From CAVTWY01 sp963738575 (lineage in GTDB: Bacteria; Pseudomonadota; Gammaproteobacteria; Burkholderiales; Burkholderiaceae_C), in the NCBI GenBank assembly GCA_963738575.1, contig CAVTWY010000001.1, forward strand, positions 682,001 to 746,000: 64,000 nucleotides of DNA, written 5' to 3'. Both the position numbers and the translations under genes were made by a program. Below are positions 8,496 through 16,546 of the stretch, one piece after another. Under the pieces are notes generated by a model, which was not told the DNA's origin, ran no database searches, and worked only from the letters and a program-made list of their open reading frames with translations. How positions within the stretch are numbered: position 1 is the first letter of the stretch; each line of letters begins with the position of its first letter.

Positions 8496-9581
8496 CTATT
8501 TTGCAACGCCGAAGCGCGTCAAGAAGGCCCTGTCGATGTGATCTTTCCAACGCCAAACCCACGCGCCTTGGGCCGACCACTGGTTCCATGACGCCACCGC
8601 CGTCCGGTGGCCCGTGGCCAGCAAGGCAAGATGCGTGCGCTGGGGTCGGTAGGCCGTGCCTGTCGCACCCAACAAAGAAGCGCGCAAATTGTGAACCAGC
8701 GTGGGCCCCATGCGCACCGCAATGACGCCCGCTTTGGGCAGTGGCGTTTGCCACGCCGCGCAGTCTCCCACCGCATAGACGTTGGCGTGCGATGTGCTGC
8801 ACAGTTGCTCGTCGATCATCACAAAACCGTTGCTGTCGACGGCCAGTGCACTGGCACTTGGCCACGCATGCGCTTGGGCGCCGGTGGCCCACAACACGAT
8901 GTCGTCGGCTTGGGTTTCAAACGTGGTGGCGTCGGTGTTGTACAGCACCTGCGCTTTTGCTTGGCGCAATTCACGCAACATGCTGCGCTTGGCACCCGGC
9001 GCATGTTCGCGCAAGATGCTGCTGTCGCGCGTGATCAGCAGGCCCTCAAAGGTTGACTTGGGTTGATGGGCACGCAGCCTCGTCAGCACCGCCAGCAGCA
9101 CCTCAACGCCAGCTGGGCCGCCCCCTGCAGCGATCACGCGGCGATGCTTCATTTGATCGGGCGCGAGTTGCGACAGCAGGTGGGTCCAGCGCGTATTGAG
9201 TTCACCCAGCGGGCGCATGCACAGCCAATGGCCTGGTTTGTCTGCTGGGGGGTGCAATGTCGAGCCGATGTTGAGCGAGAGCAGGTCGTAGTGCATCGAG
9301 GTGCCGCCTGCCAAGTGCAGGGCTTGCTGCTGGGCATCAAGCGAGATCACCTCGCCCTCAACCCATCTTGCGTGGGCAGCATGCGCCAAGGCTGCAACAT
9401 CCATGCTGATGGTCTCAAAGTCGTAAATGCCAGCCAGCCAACCGGGCACCATGCCCGAGTAGGGCGCCCATGCGCTGGGCGACACCACGGTCAGTTCGAC
9501 CCCCGCAATTGGCGCAGACACCCAGTCTTTCAGCACTTGCACGTGGGCATGGCCCCCGCCCACCAAGACCAGCTGCTTCAT
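8496..9581 (-). CDS. NDH-2/SelD-associated type FAD-dependent oxidoreductase
   Basis: A 361-residue pyridine-nucleotide-disulfide-oxidoreductase-fold protein. It starts with the FAD dinucleotide motif VLVGGGHAHVQVLKDW, has a second Rossmann motif VIAAGGGPAGVEVLLA, and the FAD-contacting VYAVGDCAAWQ near the C-terminus. The GGGHAHV start and overall order resemble the NADH-dehydrogenase-like domain that in many bacteria is fused to the N-terminus of selenophosphate synthetase (SelD). Here it is free-standing, and a stand-alone selD lies 7 kb away. No redox-active CxxC/CxxxxC is seen, so it is more like a type II NADH dehydrogenase or sulfide-quinone reductase relative than a disulfide reductase. 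It sits ten bases after the DUF547 gene in the operon. Confidence 0.75.
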   Translation of the reverse strand: MKQLVLVGGGHAHVQVLKDWVSAPIAGVELTVVSPSAWAPYSGMVPGWLAGIYDFETISMDVAALAHAAHARWVEGEVISLDAQQQALHLAGGTSMHYDLLSLNIGSTLHPPADKPGHWLCMRPLGELNTRWTHLLSQLAPDQMKHRRVIAAGGGPAGVEVLLAVLTRLRAHQPKSTFEGLLITRDSSILREHAPGAKRSMLRELRQAKAQVLYNTDATTFETQADDIVLWATGAQAHAWPSASALAVDSNGFVMIDEQLCSTSHANVYAVGDCAAWQTPLPKAGVIAVRMGPTLVHNLRASLLGATGTAYRPQRTHLALLATGHRTAVASWNQWSAQGAWVWRWKDHIDRAFLTRFGVAK

Positions 9582-9591
9582 GCGGGCAGCG

Positions 9592-10428
9592 CTACCGCTT
9601 GGCGTCGTTCAGGGCCCAGTCGTAGGCGAGAAACGACACGCTGGCCTTGCCAGCTTTGATGGCGTCACGGTCCGTCGGAGCGTCCGCCAAAACGGCAGCG
9701 TACTTTCCGAGGTAGCTTTCGAGCGACGTGATGCCTTGATGTCCCAGCTTGAAGTCTTCGCCATACCAATCAAAAATTTTGGACACTTCAACTTTCTGCG
9801 TGGTGGCGCTGTAACGGTTGCGGCTGCGGTCGCTTAAAAAGCGCAGCGCTTGCTCTTCTAGTTGCGCTTCCAGGCGGTCGGCCACGAAGGCTTCTTCACG
9901 CAGCATGGGGCAGCCGATGGACGCACAATTGACGGCAAAGTGAATGCGCGGGTCGTCGTATTTGCCCCGCACGCGCAACGTGTCGTGCTCGATGCCATCG
10001 AGCGACATCGTGGTGCCCAGCAGCGGCGCCACCTTTTGCTTCCAGGGGCTTGACAGCAGTGACCCCAAGTCTTTGATGGATTTGAGGTCGGGGTACTTGG
10101 TGAGGATCAGCTCCACGGTGTAGGCGTTGTAAGCGTTGATCAAGAACGCCTTTTGTTGCCCCTTGTTGAAGCCGTCAAATGCTGCTTTATTGACACCTGC
10201 CAGGGATGTCAAATAGGCCTTGAGGGCCTCGCGATCTTGCGCAAAGCCAGCGTAGCGAACTTGCGAGCCCTTGCCGCCCCCCAGCAAGACCACATGCTTC
10301 TTCAACAATCCAGACCAAGCCGCGTGGCTGTGGTCAAAGGCTTGCGCGTTGGCCCAGTGGCTGGCCAGCGTGGCCGACGCGGCTGCGGCAGCGATCAGCG
10401 CCTTTCGGCGCGTGACGAGGTGGTTCAT
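9592..10428 (-). CDS. DUF547 domain-containing exported protein
   Basis: A 278-residue protein with an N-terminal twin-arginine-like signal (HLVTRRKALIAAAAASATLASHWANAQA) and the DUF547 core: FLINAYNAYTVELIL, then DPRIHFAVNCASIGCPMLREEAF (CxxxxC spacing in NCASIGCP), and a C-terminal FDWYGEDFKL. The family has no established reaction, though a papain-like fold has been suggested. The ATG at 10428 overlaps the upstream stop as ATGA, which settles the start over the upstream alternative at 10440. The association with the TVP38-reductase fusion is seen in other proteobacteria (general knowledge). Confidence 0.85.
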   Translation of the reverse strand: MNHLVTRRKALIAAAAASATLASHWANAQAFDHSHAAWSGLLKKHVVLLGGGKGSQVRYAGFAQDREALKAYLTSLAGVNKAAFDGFNKGQQKAFLINAYNAYTVELILTKYPDLKSIKDLGSLLSSPWKQKVAPLLGTTMSLDGIEHDTLRVRGKYDDPRIHFAVNCASIGCPMLREEAFVADRLEAQLEEQALRFLSDRSRNRYSATTQKVEVSKIFDWYGEDFKLGHQGITSLESYLGKYAAVLADAPTDRDAIKAGKASVSFLAYDWALNDAKR

Positions 10429-12614
10429 GTTCTTTCCCATTCGTGATAGCGCTGCACCCAACGCAGCAAACCCTCAGGCGCGTGTTTGCGCTTCCATTCA
10501 CCGGCCACAAACTTGTTGCTTTCGGCCATGGTGGGGTAGGCATGGATGGTGCCCATGATCTTGTTCAGACCCAGCCCATGCTTCATGGCCAAGACGTATT
10601 CGGGCAGGATCTCGCCAGCGTGGTCGCCCACGATGGTGACGCCCAAGATCTTGTCCTTGCCAGGCACTGTCAGCACTTTGATGAATCCGTGGGCCACGCC
10701 GTCGGCAATGGCGCGGTCCAAGTCATCGATGCCGTAGCGCGTGACTTCAACTTCGATGTTTTGCTCTTTGGCTTGAATCTCGGACAAGCCCACACGCGCC
10801 ACTTCGGGTTCGGTAAAGGTTACCCAAGGCACCACCGAATAATCAGCTTTGAAGGTTTTGAAGCGACCAAACAGCGAATTGACAGCGGCGTACCAAGCCT
10901 CGTGCGCCGCCACGTGAGTGAACTGAAAGGGGCTGGCCACATCGCCGACGGCGAAGATGTTGGGCATCGAGGTGCGAAGGTTGGCGTCGGTTTCGATGGT
11001 TTTACGTGGGGTGAGGCGCACGCCCAAGGCCTCAAGCCCGAAGCCCGTCACGCGCGCGGCGCGGCCAACGGCACACAGCAGTTCGTCAAACTCAACCACC
11101 ACCTCTTTCCCCAAATGTTCAGCGACGAGTCGCTTGTGGGGCACGGTAGCGTTGGGTGCTTCGCAGCGCAGCGCTTTGTGGCTTGCCAACACGGTTACAC
11201 CGTCGGCTCGCAGCGCCTCGGACACCAAGCCCGCAGCGTCTTCATCCTCGCGCACCATCAAGCGTGGTGCCATCTCAACCATCGTGACTTGTGAGCCCAG
11301 TCGTGCAAAGGCCTGCGCCAACTCGCACCCAATGGGCCCGCCGCCCAGCACCAACAAGCGGCGGGGCAGGGTTTGCATTTCCCAAATCGTGTCGGAGGTG
11401 ACAAAGCCCACGTCCTTCAGGCCTGGAATGGGGGGCACGAAGGGGCTGGCCCCGGTGGCCACCACAATGTTCTTGGCGGTGAGGGTTCGGGTTTGTTTTT
11501 GATGGTCAACGATCTCAACCGACCAGGGCGTTTTGATCGTGGCTCGACCCATCACCACGTCAACGCCCATCTTGGTGAAGCGCTCGACCGAATCGTGGGG
11601 CTCGATGGTTTTGATCACGGTGTGAACGCGCTGCATCACCGCCTGGAAGTCGACTGTGCCTTGGGCATCTTTAACGCCAAACTCGTGGGCGTGTTTGATT
11701 TGGTGTGCTAAACGTGCGCTGCGAATCAGCGCCTTGCTGGGCACACAACCGTAGTTCAAACAATCGCCGCCCATCTTGTTGTCTTCAATCAGCGTGACTT
11801 TGGACTTGACGACGGCGGCAATCAGCGCGGTGATCAAGCCGCCCGACCCCGCCCCAATCACGATCATGTTGCGGTCAAAGCTCTTGGGCTTGACCCAGTC
11901 TTTGTAGATTTTGCGCCGCTGCACCATCCCAACAACCCACTTGGCCACCAACGGAAACAAGCCCAGCAGCACAAAGCTGCCCAGCAGCTTGGGCGAGACA
12001 ACATCAGACAGTTTTTGAATCGTTGCCAGCTGCGTGCCAGCATTGACGTACACCGCCGTGCCCAGCAGCATGCCGATTTGGCTGACGATGTAAAAGGTGG
12101 CGGCTTTGATGGGCGTCAGTGCCGCCAGCAAGTTGACCAAGAAAAATGGGAAGACAGGCAGCAACCGAAGCGTCAGCAAGTAAAAAGCGCCGTCGCGCTT
12201 CATGCCTTCGTTGATCGGCGCAATCTGCTTGCCGAATCGTGACTGAACCCAGTCTCGCAGCACATAGCGCGCGGCGACAAAGGCCAGCAAAGCGCCAATG
12301 CACGACGCAAACGATGCCACCACAAGGCCCGTCCAAAAACCAAACATGGCGCCCGCCGCCAAGGTCATGATGGCGGCACCGGGGATGGACAACGCCGCCA
12401 CGGCCACGTACGCCGCAAAGAATGTGGCCAGCGTGGCTGCGGGCTTGGTTTGGTACAGCGCCAGCAGTGTTTCGCGGCTCGACTTGAGTTGGTCCAGCGA
12501 CAGCCATCGCCCCAAGTCGTAGTGTCGGTAGGCCCAGATGGCAACCAGGGCAAGAAGGGCGACGACAACCCATGCGCCAGCGTTGCTCTTTTTTGGTTTT
12601 GTCGATGAGTTCAT
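10425..12614 (-). CDS. TVP38/TMEM64 membrane protein fused to mercuric-reductase-like FAD oxidoreductase
   Basis: A 729-residue fusion. Residues 1-230 form a TVP38/TMEM64 (DedA/SNARE-associated) membrane domain with about six hydrophobic segments and the signature AGAMFGFWTGLVVASFASC followed by GALLAFVAARYVLRDWV. Residues from about 240 on form a complete dihydrolipoamide/mercuric-reductase-type enzyme: FAD motif VIGAGSGGLITALIAA, redox disulfide GGDCLNYGCVPSKAL, NAD motif LVLGGGPIGCELAQAFARLG, IFAVGDV, and the C-terminal dimer interface with HAYPTMAE. The mercuric-reductase N-terminal HMA and C-terminal cysteine pair are absent, so the substrate is probably not mercury. The fusion is known in proteobacteria; a membrane-tethered thiol or quinone redox role is inference. 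It is the first gene of the 12.6-5.8 kb operon. Confidence 0.9.
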   Translation of the reverse strand: MNSSTKPKKSNAGAWVVVALLALVAIWAYRHYDLGRWLSLDQLKSSRETLLALYQTKPAATLATFFAAYVAVAALSIPGAAIMTLAAGAMFGFWTGLVVASFASCIGALLAFVAARYVLRDWVQSRFGKQIAPINEGMKRDGAFYLLTLRLLPVFPFFLVNLLAALTPIKAATFYIVSQIGMLLGTAVYVNAGTQLATIQKLSDVVSPKLLGSFVLLGLFPLVAKWVVGMVQRRKIYKDWVKPKSFDRNMIVIGAGSGGLITALIAAVVKSKVTLIEDNKMGGDCLNYGCVPSKALIRSARLAHQIKHAHEFGVKDAQGTVDFQAVMQRVHTVIKTIEPHDSVERFTKMGVDVVMGRATIKTPWSVEIVDHQKQTRTLTAKNIVVATGASPFVPPIPGLKDVGFVTSDTIWEMQTLPRRLLVLGGGPIGCELAQAFARLGSQVTMVEMAPRLMVREDEDAAGLVSEALRADGVTVLASHKALRCEAPNATVPHKRLVAEHLGKEVVVEFDELLCAVGRAARVTGFGLEALGVRLTPRKTIETDANLRTSMPNIFAVGDVASPFQFTHVAAHEAWYAAVNSLFGRFKTFKADYSVVPWVTFTEPEVARVGLSEIQAKEQNIEVEVTRYGIDDLDRAIADGVAHGFIKVLTVPGKDKILGVTIVGDHAGEILPEYVLAMKHGLGLNKIMGTIHAYPTMAESNKFVAGEWKRKHAPEGLLRWVQRYHEWERT

Positions 12615-12777
12615 AGAGTTGCTCTTCGTTGGCAGCGTCGGCTCGGTTACCGCAACACAGAACTTAGCACCGATGGCGGCGGTGAATGGCCCGACAAGGG
12701 CGCGCCGGGCGTTAATTCACGCACCCATGGCGAAGCGTGTATCGTTAAGTGCAAATGAGCAACATTGGAGCAACAGC

Positions 12778-13446
12778 ATGGCACTCACGCGTTGGTTTGT
12801 TGGATTCTTGATGTTGGGCTTCGCCCTGGCCCTGGGTGGTTGTGGCACCCCTTACGCAACCGTGACAAACAGCCGCGGTGAGCCGGTGATGTTGTTGGGT
12901 TACGACCCAGTGGCCTACTTCAAACAAGGTGCGCCAGCGCGGGGCAAACCCGACATTCGTTCGTCGTTGCCCGACCGCACTTACTACTTTGCCAGTGCCG
13001 AAAACAAGGCCGCCTTCGAGGCCAACCCGAAGCGGTTTGAGCCGCAATACGGCGGGTTTTGTGCCAGCGGGGCGGCGTTTGCGATCAAGCTCGGCAGTGA
13101 CCCCGGTGCCTGGCAGATCCACGAGGGGCGTCTCTTCATCTTTGGTGATTCACTGGGCAAGGCGGCATGGTCGGTTGACCCCGCTTGGAACGTTGCGCAC
13201 GGCGATCGGCTGTGGCCCGAGATGATGAACAGCGGCTGGCGTGGCCAATCGCTGTCAAGGTACGTCAACAAAGTTCCCCACTACCAAACAGGGGCCGAGA
13301 TCCGCCGCCAGTATGAAGCGAAGTTTCCGGGACAGCCCTGGCCGACTTACGACCCAGGCGGCATGGTGACCAACCTATTGCTCAAGCAGCCCGGCTGGCG
13401 GGCGGCTGAGGGGTTTGGTCAACCAGCGCTTGGGTACCCCGAGTAA
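12778..13446 (+). CDS. YHS domain-containing lipoprotein
   Basis: A 222-residue protein with a lipoprotein signal (FVGFLMLGFALALGGC, lipobox ALGGC) and a YHS-like domain: LLGYDPVAYFKQGAP...YYFASAENKAAFEANPKRFEPQYGGFCA, the pattern that in this family may bind metal. GGAG precedes the ATG at 12778. It converges with a second YHS protein at 13453-14055 across six bases, and the two are clear paralogues (shared PQYGG(F/Y)CA and KVPHY). The C-terminal PGQPWPTYDPGGM extension is absent from the other copy. Function unknown; metal trafficking or sensing is a guess from the fold. Confidence 0.82.
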   Translation: MALTRWFVGFLMLGFALALGGCGTPYATVTNSRGEPVMLLGYDPVAYFKQGAPARGKPDIRSSLPDRTYYFASAENKAAFEANPKRFEPQYGGFCASGAAFAIKLGSDPGAWQIHEGRLFIFGDSLGKAAWSVDPAWNVAHGDRLWPEMMNSGWRGQSLSRYVNKVPHYQTGAEIRRQYEAKFPGQPWPTYDPGGMVTNLLLKQPGWRAAEGFGQPALGYPE

Positions 13447-13452
13447 CTGCAT

Positions 13453-14055
13453 TCAGCTTTTTTTGGCTTTGGCAGCAGCCACTTCTTTAGCGATTTGCTC
13501 ACCGCTCTTGTAGTGCGGTACCTTGAAGGTCAGGCGTTTGGCGCGCTGGATGAAGCTGTTGTTGCCGGCGACTTCATCCTTCCAGTATTGGTCGGCCAGC
13601 TTGAGGTTGCCGGGCGCATCAACGTGGAAGCCGTCTTTGGAGCCTTGCCCGCCAAAGATGTAAAGCTTGCCGTTGATGATGCTCCAGGTGTCGGCGTCGC
13701 CGCCCCAAGGGATGCCATAGGCGATGCCGTTGGCGCAGTAACCGCCGTACTGGGGGATGTACTTGCCAGGCTCTTTGTCGAACAGGGCCTTATGTTCGGC
13801 ATTGGCAAAGCGAAAGGTCACGTCTTGGTAGACGCTGCTGTGCTGCGCCGTGCCAAGGGCATGTTTGCCCTGTGTGAAGTAAGACACCACGTCATGCCCC
13901 TTGAGAATCACGCGGCTGTCGCTGCCATCGGCCACGGCATTGACAGGTTTGAGCGCCGACGAGGGGTTTTGCTGCACCATGGCACAGCCACCCAGGGCCA
14001 TTGCGGTGGTGAACATCAAGGTGGTTGCACCCACACGAAAGAAACGTTTGAACAT
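13453..14055 (-). CDS. YHS domain-containing lipoprotein (paralogue)
   Basis: A 200-residue protein starting at ATG 14055 with GGAG six bases upstream. Lipoprotein signal FRVGATTLMFTTAMALGGC, then YHS core VILKGHDVVSYFTQGKHALG...FRFANAEHKALFDKEPGKYIPQYGGYCANGIAYG. The C-terminus ends in a lysine/alanine-rich tail (AKEVAAAKAKKS). It follows the ATP-grasp gene after 22 bases on the same strand, so the two may be co-transcribed. It is a paralogue of the convergent gene at 12778. Confidence 0.82.
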   Translation of the reverse strand: MFKRFFRVGATTLMFTTAMALGGCAMVQQNPSSALKPVNAVADGSDSRVILKGHDVVSYFTQGKHALGTAQHSSVYQDVTFRFANAEHKALFDKEPGKYIPQYGGYCANGIAYGIPWGGDADTWSIINGKLYIFGGQGSKDGFHVDAPGNLKLADQYWKDEVAGNNSFIQRAKRLTFKVPHYKSGEQIAKEVAAAKAKKS

Positions 14056-14077
14056 CGAGATCTCCGGTTTAAACAAT

Positions 14078-15412
14078 TCAGGTCTTCAGGGCGGCCGCGT
14101 GCCCCCACCGTTGGGGTAGGGCGGCAGTGGCCTGGTCGGCGTAAGGGGCGGGCCACCCAAGCATGGCGCTGGCGCGGATGCAATGGTCGCGCAAAGCGCC
14201 TTCATCTTGAGCCCCCAAGTGCACGATGCCGTAGCGGTGGCTGCCAAGCCACTTGAAATCGCGGTCAAGCGAGTGCCCGTGTTTGGGGAAAGAAAACTGC
14301 AGCGCGTCCGGGTAGGCGTTGGCCATGGTCGCAACTTGGGCTTTGCTGGGTGCTGGTGGTGTTTCAGCGGCCGAAAATGAACGGTACACGAAGCTGGTGG
14401 CGACCTTGGCAGTAGGCGCTGTTCGGGGCAACGTCTGGGGGTCAACGCCCAATGCAATGGCCAGTGAATACGCGTGGGGGTCGACACCCTTGACGCGAAT
14501 GTACAGGTCAGAGAACTGCGATGCCAAACGGGGATTGAACTCAATCACCGTCAATCGGCTTGTCGCCACGTCATAAAAGAACTCCATGTTGAACAGGCCA
14601 TTGCTGAAGCCAATCGCGTTCAAGAAGCGCTGCGCGACGTCAAGCGCTTGTGCCTGGATGCTGTCGGCCAAGCGACTGGGGTATTCCCATCGCATGAACG
14701 ATTGTGTGCCTGGGTACATGATGGCGTCGACGATGCCCAGCGCCTGCACGTCGCCTTGAAAGACCCAGCCGTCCAGGTTGAACTGAGGCATGCTTTCGGG
14801 CACAGCGTCTTCAAGCAGCAAACGATGCGCGGTGCTGACGCCGGGAAGTCGCTGCTGCGCCACGCGTTCAAACGGCTCGACCAAGCGCTTGATCACCCAC
14901 AACTCGCGGCGTCCGAAACGCGTGTGCGCACGCAGTTCTTCGCGGTTTTTTACCTGTTTGGCCAGCACCGAAAACGCGGCTTTGACAGGCTTGACAAAGA
15001 TGGGGTAGGACAGGTGCTCAGGTACTTCACCACCGTAAGCAGCGTCCAGGTCGGCGTAGGCCAAGTTGGCCTCGGGTGCAACGCGGTCTAGCACGCGCCG
15101 CGCATGAAGCTTGTGCTGCGCTGCCACCACCGAGGTGGGCGACGTGCCTGGCAACCCCAGGCGTTCGGCCACGAGTGCCGCCGCCAACACGCCGTATTGT
15201 TCGTGGTGTGACACAACACCCGCCCAACCACGCTTGCGACCGCGGGCGGCTTGCTGGTCGGCAAAGCGGTTGAGGTCAAAACCGACGATCCGTGCGTTGC
15301 TGGGGAACGAAAAAAGATCGAAGCCTGCCGAATCAAAATCGTGCGTGCCTGCCTGCCGGGCAAAGCCCTGGGCATCCCAGTCGTACGAAAAAAGCGTTGC
15401 AATCCGTGGCAT
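14078..15412 (-). CDS. ATP-grasp domain-containing protein
   Basis: A 444-residue enzyme. The N-terminal 100 residues form a pre-ATP-grasp Rossmann-like region (GLPGTSPTSVVAAQHKLHARRVL marks the start of the grasp domain), with the ATP-binding lysine segment YPIFVKPVKAAFS and the metal-binding end LTVIEFNPRLASQFSDLY (E-x-N-P-R), as in carbamoyl-phosphate-synthase/biotin-carboxylase-like ligases. It should activate a carboxylate with ATP and join it to an amine or similar nucleophile; neither partner can be read from the sequence. It diverges from egtD across 141 bases, a placement that suggests a shared promoter region and perhaps a substrate related to hercynine; this is inference. Full length, no frame problems. 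Confidence 0.78.
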   Translation of the reverse strand: MPRIATLFSYDWDAQGFARQAGTHDFDSAGFDLFSFPSNARIVGFDLNRFADQQAARGRKRGWAGVVSHHEQYGVLAAALVAERLGLPGTSPTSVVAAQHKLHARRVLDRVAPEANLAYADLDAAYGGEVPEHLSYPIFVKPVKAAFSVLAKQVKNREELRAHTRFGRRELWVIKRLVEPFERVAQQRLPGVSTAHRLLLEDAVPESMPQFNLDGWVFQGDVQALGIVDAIMYPGTQSFMRWEYPSRLADSIQAQALDVAQRFLNAIGFSNGLFNMEFFYDVATSRLTVIEFNPRLASQFSDLYIRVKGVDPHAYSLAIALGVDPQTLPRTAPTAKVATSFVYRSFSAAETPPAPSKAQVATMANAYPDALQFSFPKHGHSLDRDFKWLGSHRYGIVHLGAQDEGALRDHCIRASAMLGWPAPYADQATAALPQRWGHAAALKT

Positions 15413-15553
15413 GGATGGTGGGTGGGGTCGTCAGTGCTTCGGTTCAGCCTCGATGGTCAATCAGGCGGCGGCAACTTTAATCGGTCGAAAGGGCCAGACA
15501 TTTTGCAATGCAACGAGCAAACCACTTTTTGCGCTGCTACATTGACGCCCATC

Positions 15554-16531
15554 ATGAACGACGTTGCCCCCTCCCATTCGCCCTTGTTTGTTGAAACCCA
15601 CGTCGTACAAGACGGTGCATTGGTTACACAGGCCGTTCAGAATCTTTTGCAACGGCCTGCAAGTATTGCCCCGAAGTTTTTTTACGACGCCTTGGGTTCG
15701 CGCCTGTTTGACGCCATCACGGCCTTGCCCGAGTATTACCCCACGCGAACCGAGGCTCAGGTGCTGGCCCAACACGGGCCTGAAATCGCTGAGGCTGCCC
15801 ACCGGGTGTGTGGGGCGGCGCTCACGCTGATCGATTTGGGTGCAGGCAATTGCGAAAAAGCCTTGAGTTTGTTTGGCGTGCTACAACCAACACGTTATGT
15901 TGCTGTTGACATTTCAGCGGAGTACCTTCGCGGCGTGCTGCTGCGGTCGCAACGCGAGCACCCTGGTGTGGCGATGGTGGGCGTTGGTGCCGATTTTTCA
16001 GCGCAACTGTCGCTGCCCAGCAGCGTGCACCAGGGCGCATCGTTGGTGTTTTACCCGGGCTCAAGCATTGGCAATTTTGCCCCTGATGCTGCGCTGCGAT
16101 TCTTGCAGCAAGCCCACAAGCTCGCGCATGGCGGGGCGTTGCTGATCGGCGTGGATTTGGCCAAAGACCCAGCCGTGCTGGAGCCCGCATACGACGACGC
16201 GCTGGGGGTCACGGCTGCTTTCAACCTGAATGTGCTCAGCCATCTGAACCGTTTGTTGGGCAGTGACTTTGACTTGACCGAGTGGAAGCATGTTGCGTTC
16301 TTTGACCGCGAGCACTCGCGCATCGAGATGCACCTGGAGGCCAAACGGCGTTTGGTGGTGCAATTTCAAGGCCATGAACGGCACTTCGAAGCAGGCGAAC
16401 GCGTTTTGACGGAGTATTCGTACAAATGGGACCGTGACCGCTTTGCCGCTTTGCTGCGACAAGCTGGATTTGCGGATGTGAAAATCTGGACCGACGAGCA
16501 GGGCTGGTTTGCCGTGATGCTCGCCACTTAA
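15554..16531 (+). CDS. egtD: L-histidine N-alpha-methyltransferase (EgtD)
   Basis: A 325-residue protein of the EgtD family, which trimethylates histidine with SAM to make hercynine, the precursor of ergothioneine and selenoneine. Visible family motifs: FFYDALGSRLFDAITALPEYYPTR-type N-terminus, SAM motif LIDLGAGNCEKALSL, the diagnostic VFYPGSSIGNF, and DLAKDPAVLEPAYDD, plus a C-terminal YSYKWDRDRFAALL. The start at ATG 15554 fits the family length. No egtB, egtC or egtE gene is in the window. The next gene, selD, starts 15 bases downstream with its own AGGAG, so the two form an operon. Confidence 0.92.
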   Translation: MNDVAPSHSPLFVETHVVQDGALVTQAVQNLLQRPASIAPKFFYDALGSRLFDAITALPEYYPTRTEAQVLAQHGPEIAEAAHRVCGAALTLIDLGAGNCEKALSLFGVLQPTRYVAVDISAEYLRGVLLRSQREHPGVAMVGVGADFSAQLSLPSSVHQGASLVFYPGSSIGNFAPDAALRFLQQAHKLAHGGALLIGVDLAKDPAVLEPAYDDALGVTAAFNLNVLSHLNRLLGSDFDLTEWKHVAFFDREHSRIEMHLEAKRRLVVQFQGHERHFEAGERVLTEYSYKWDRDRFAALLRQAGFADVKIWTDEQGWFAVMLAT

Positions 16532-16546
16532 GAAAGGAGTGCCGTG

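Noticed and set aside
10425..12614. Mercuric reductase (merA)
   Set aside because: It has the CxxxxC disulfide but lacks the N-terminal metal-binding domain and C-terminal cysteine pair, is fused to a TVP38 membrane domain, and no mer genes are nearby.
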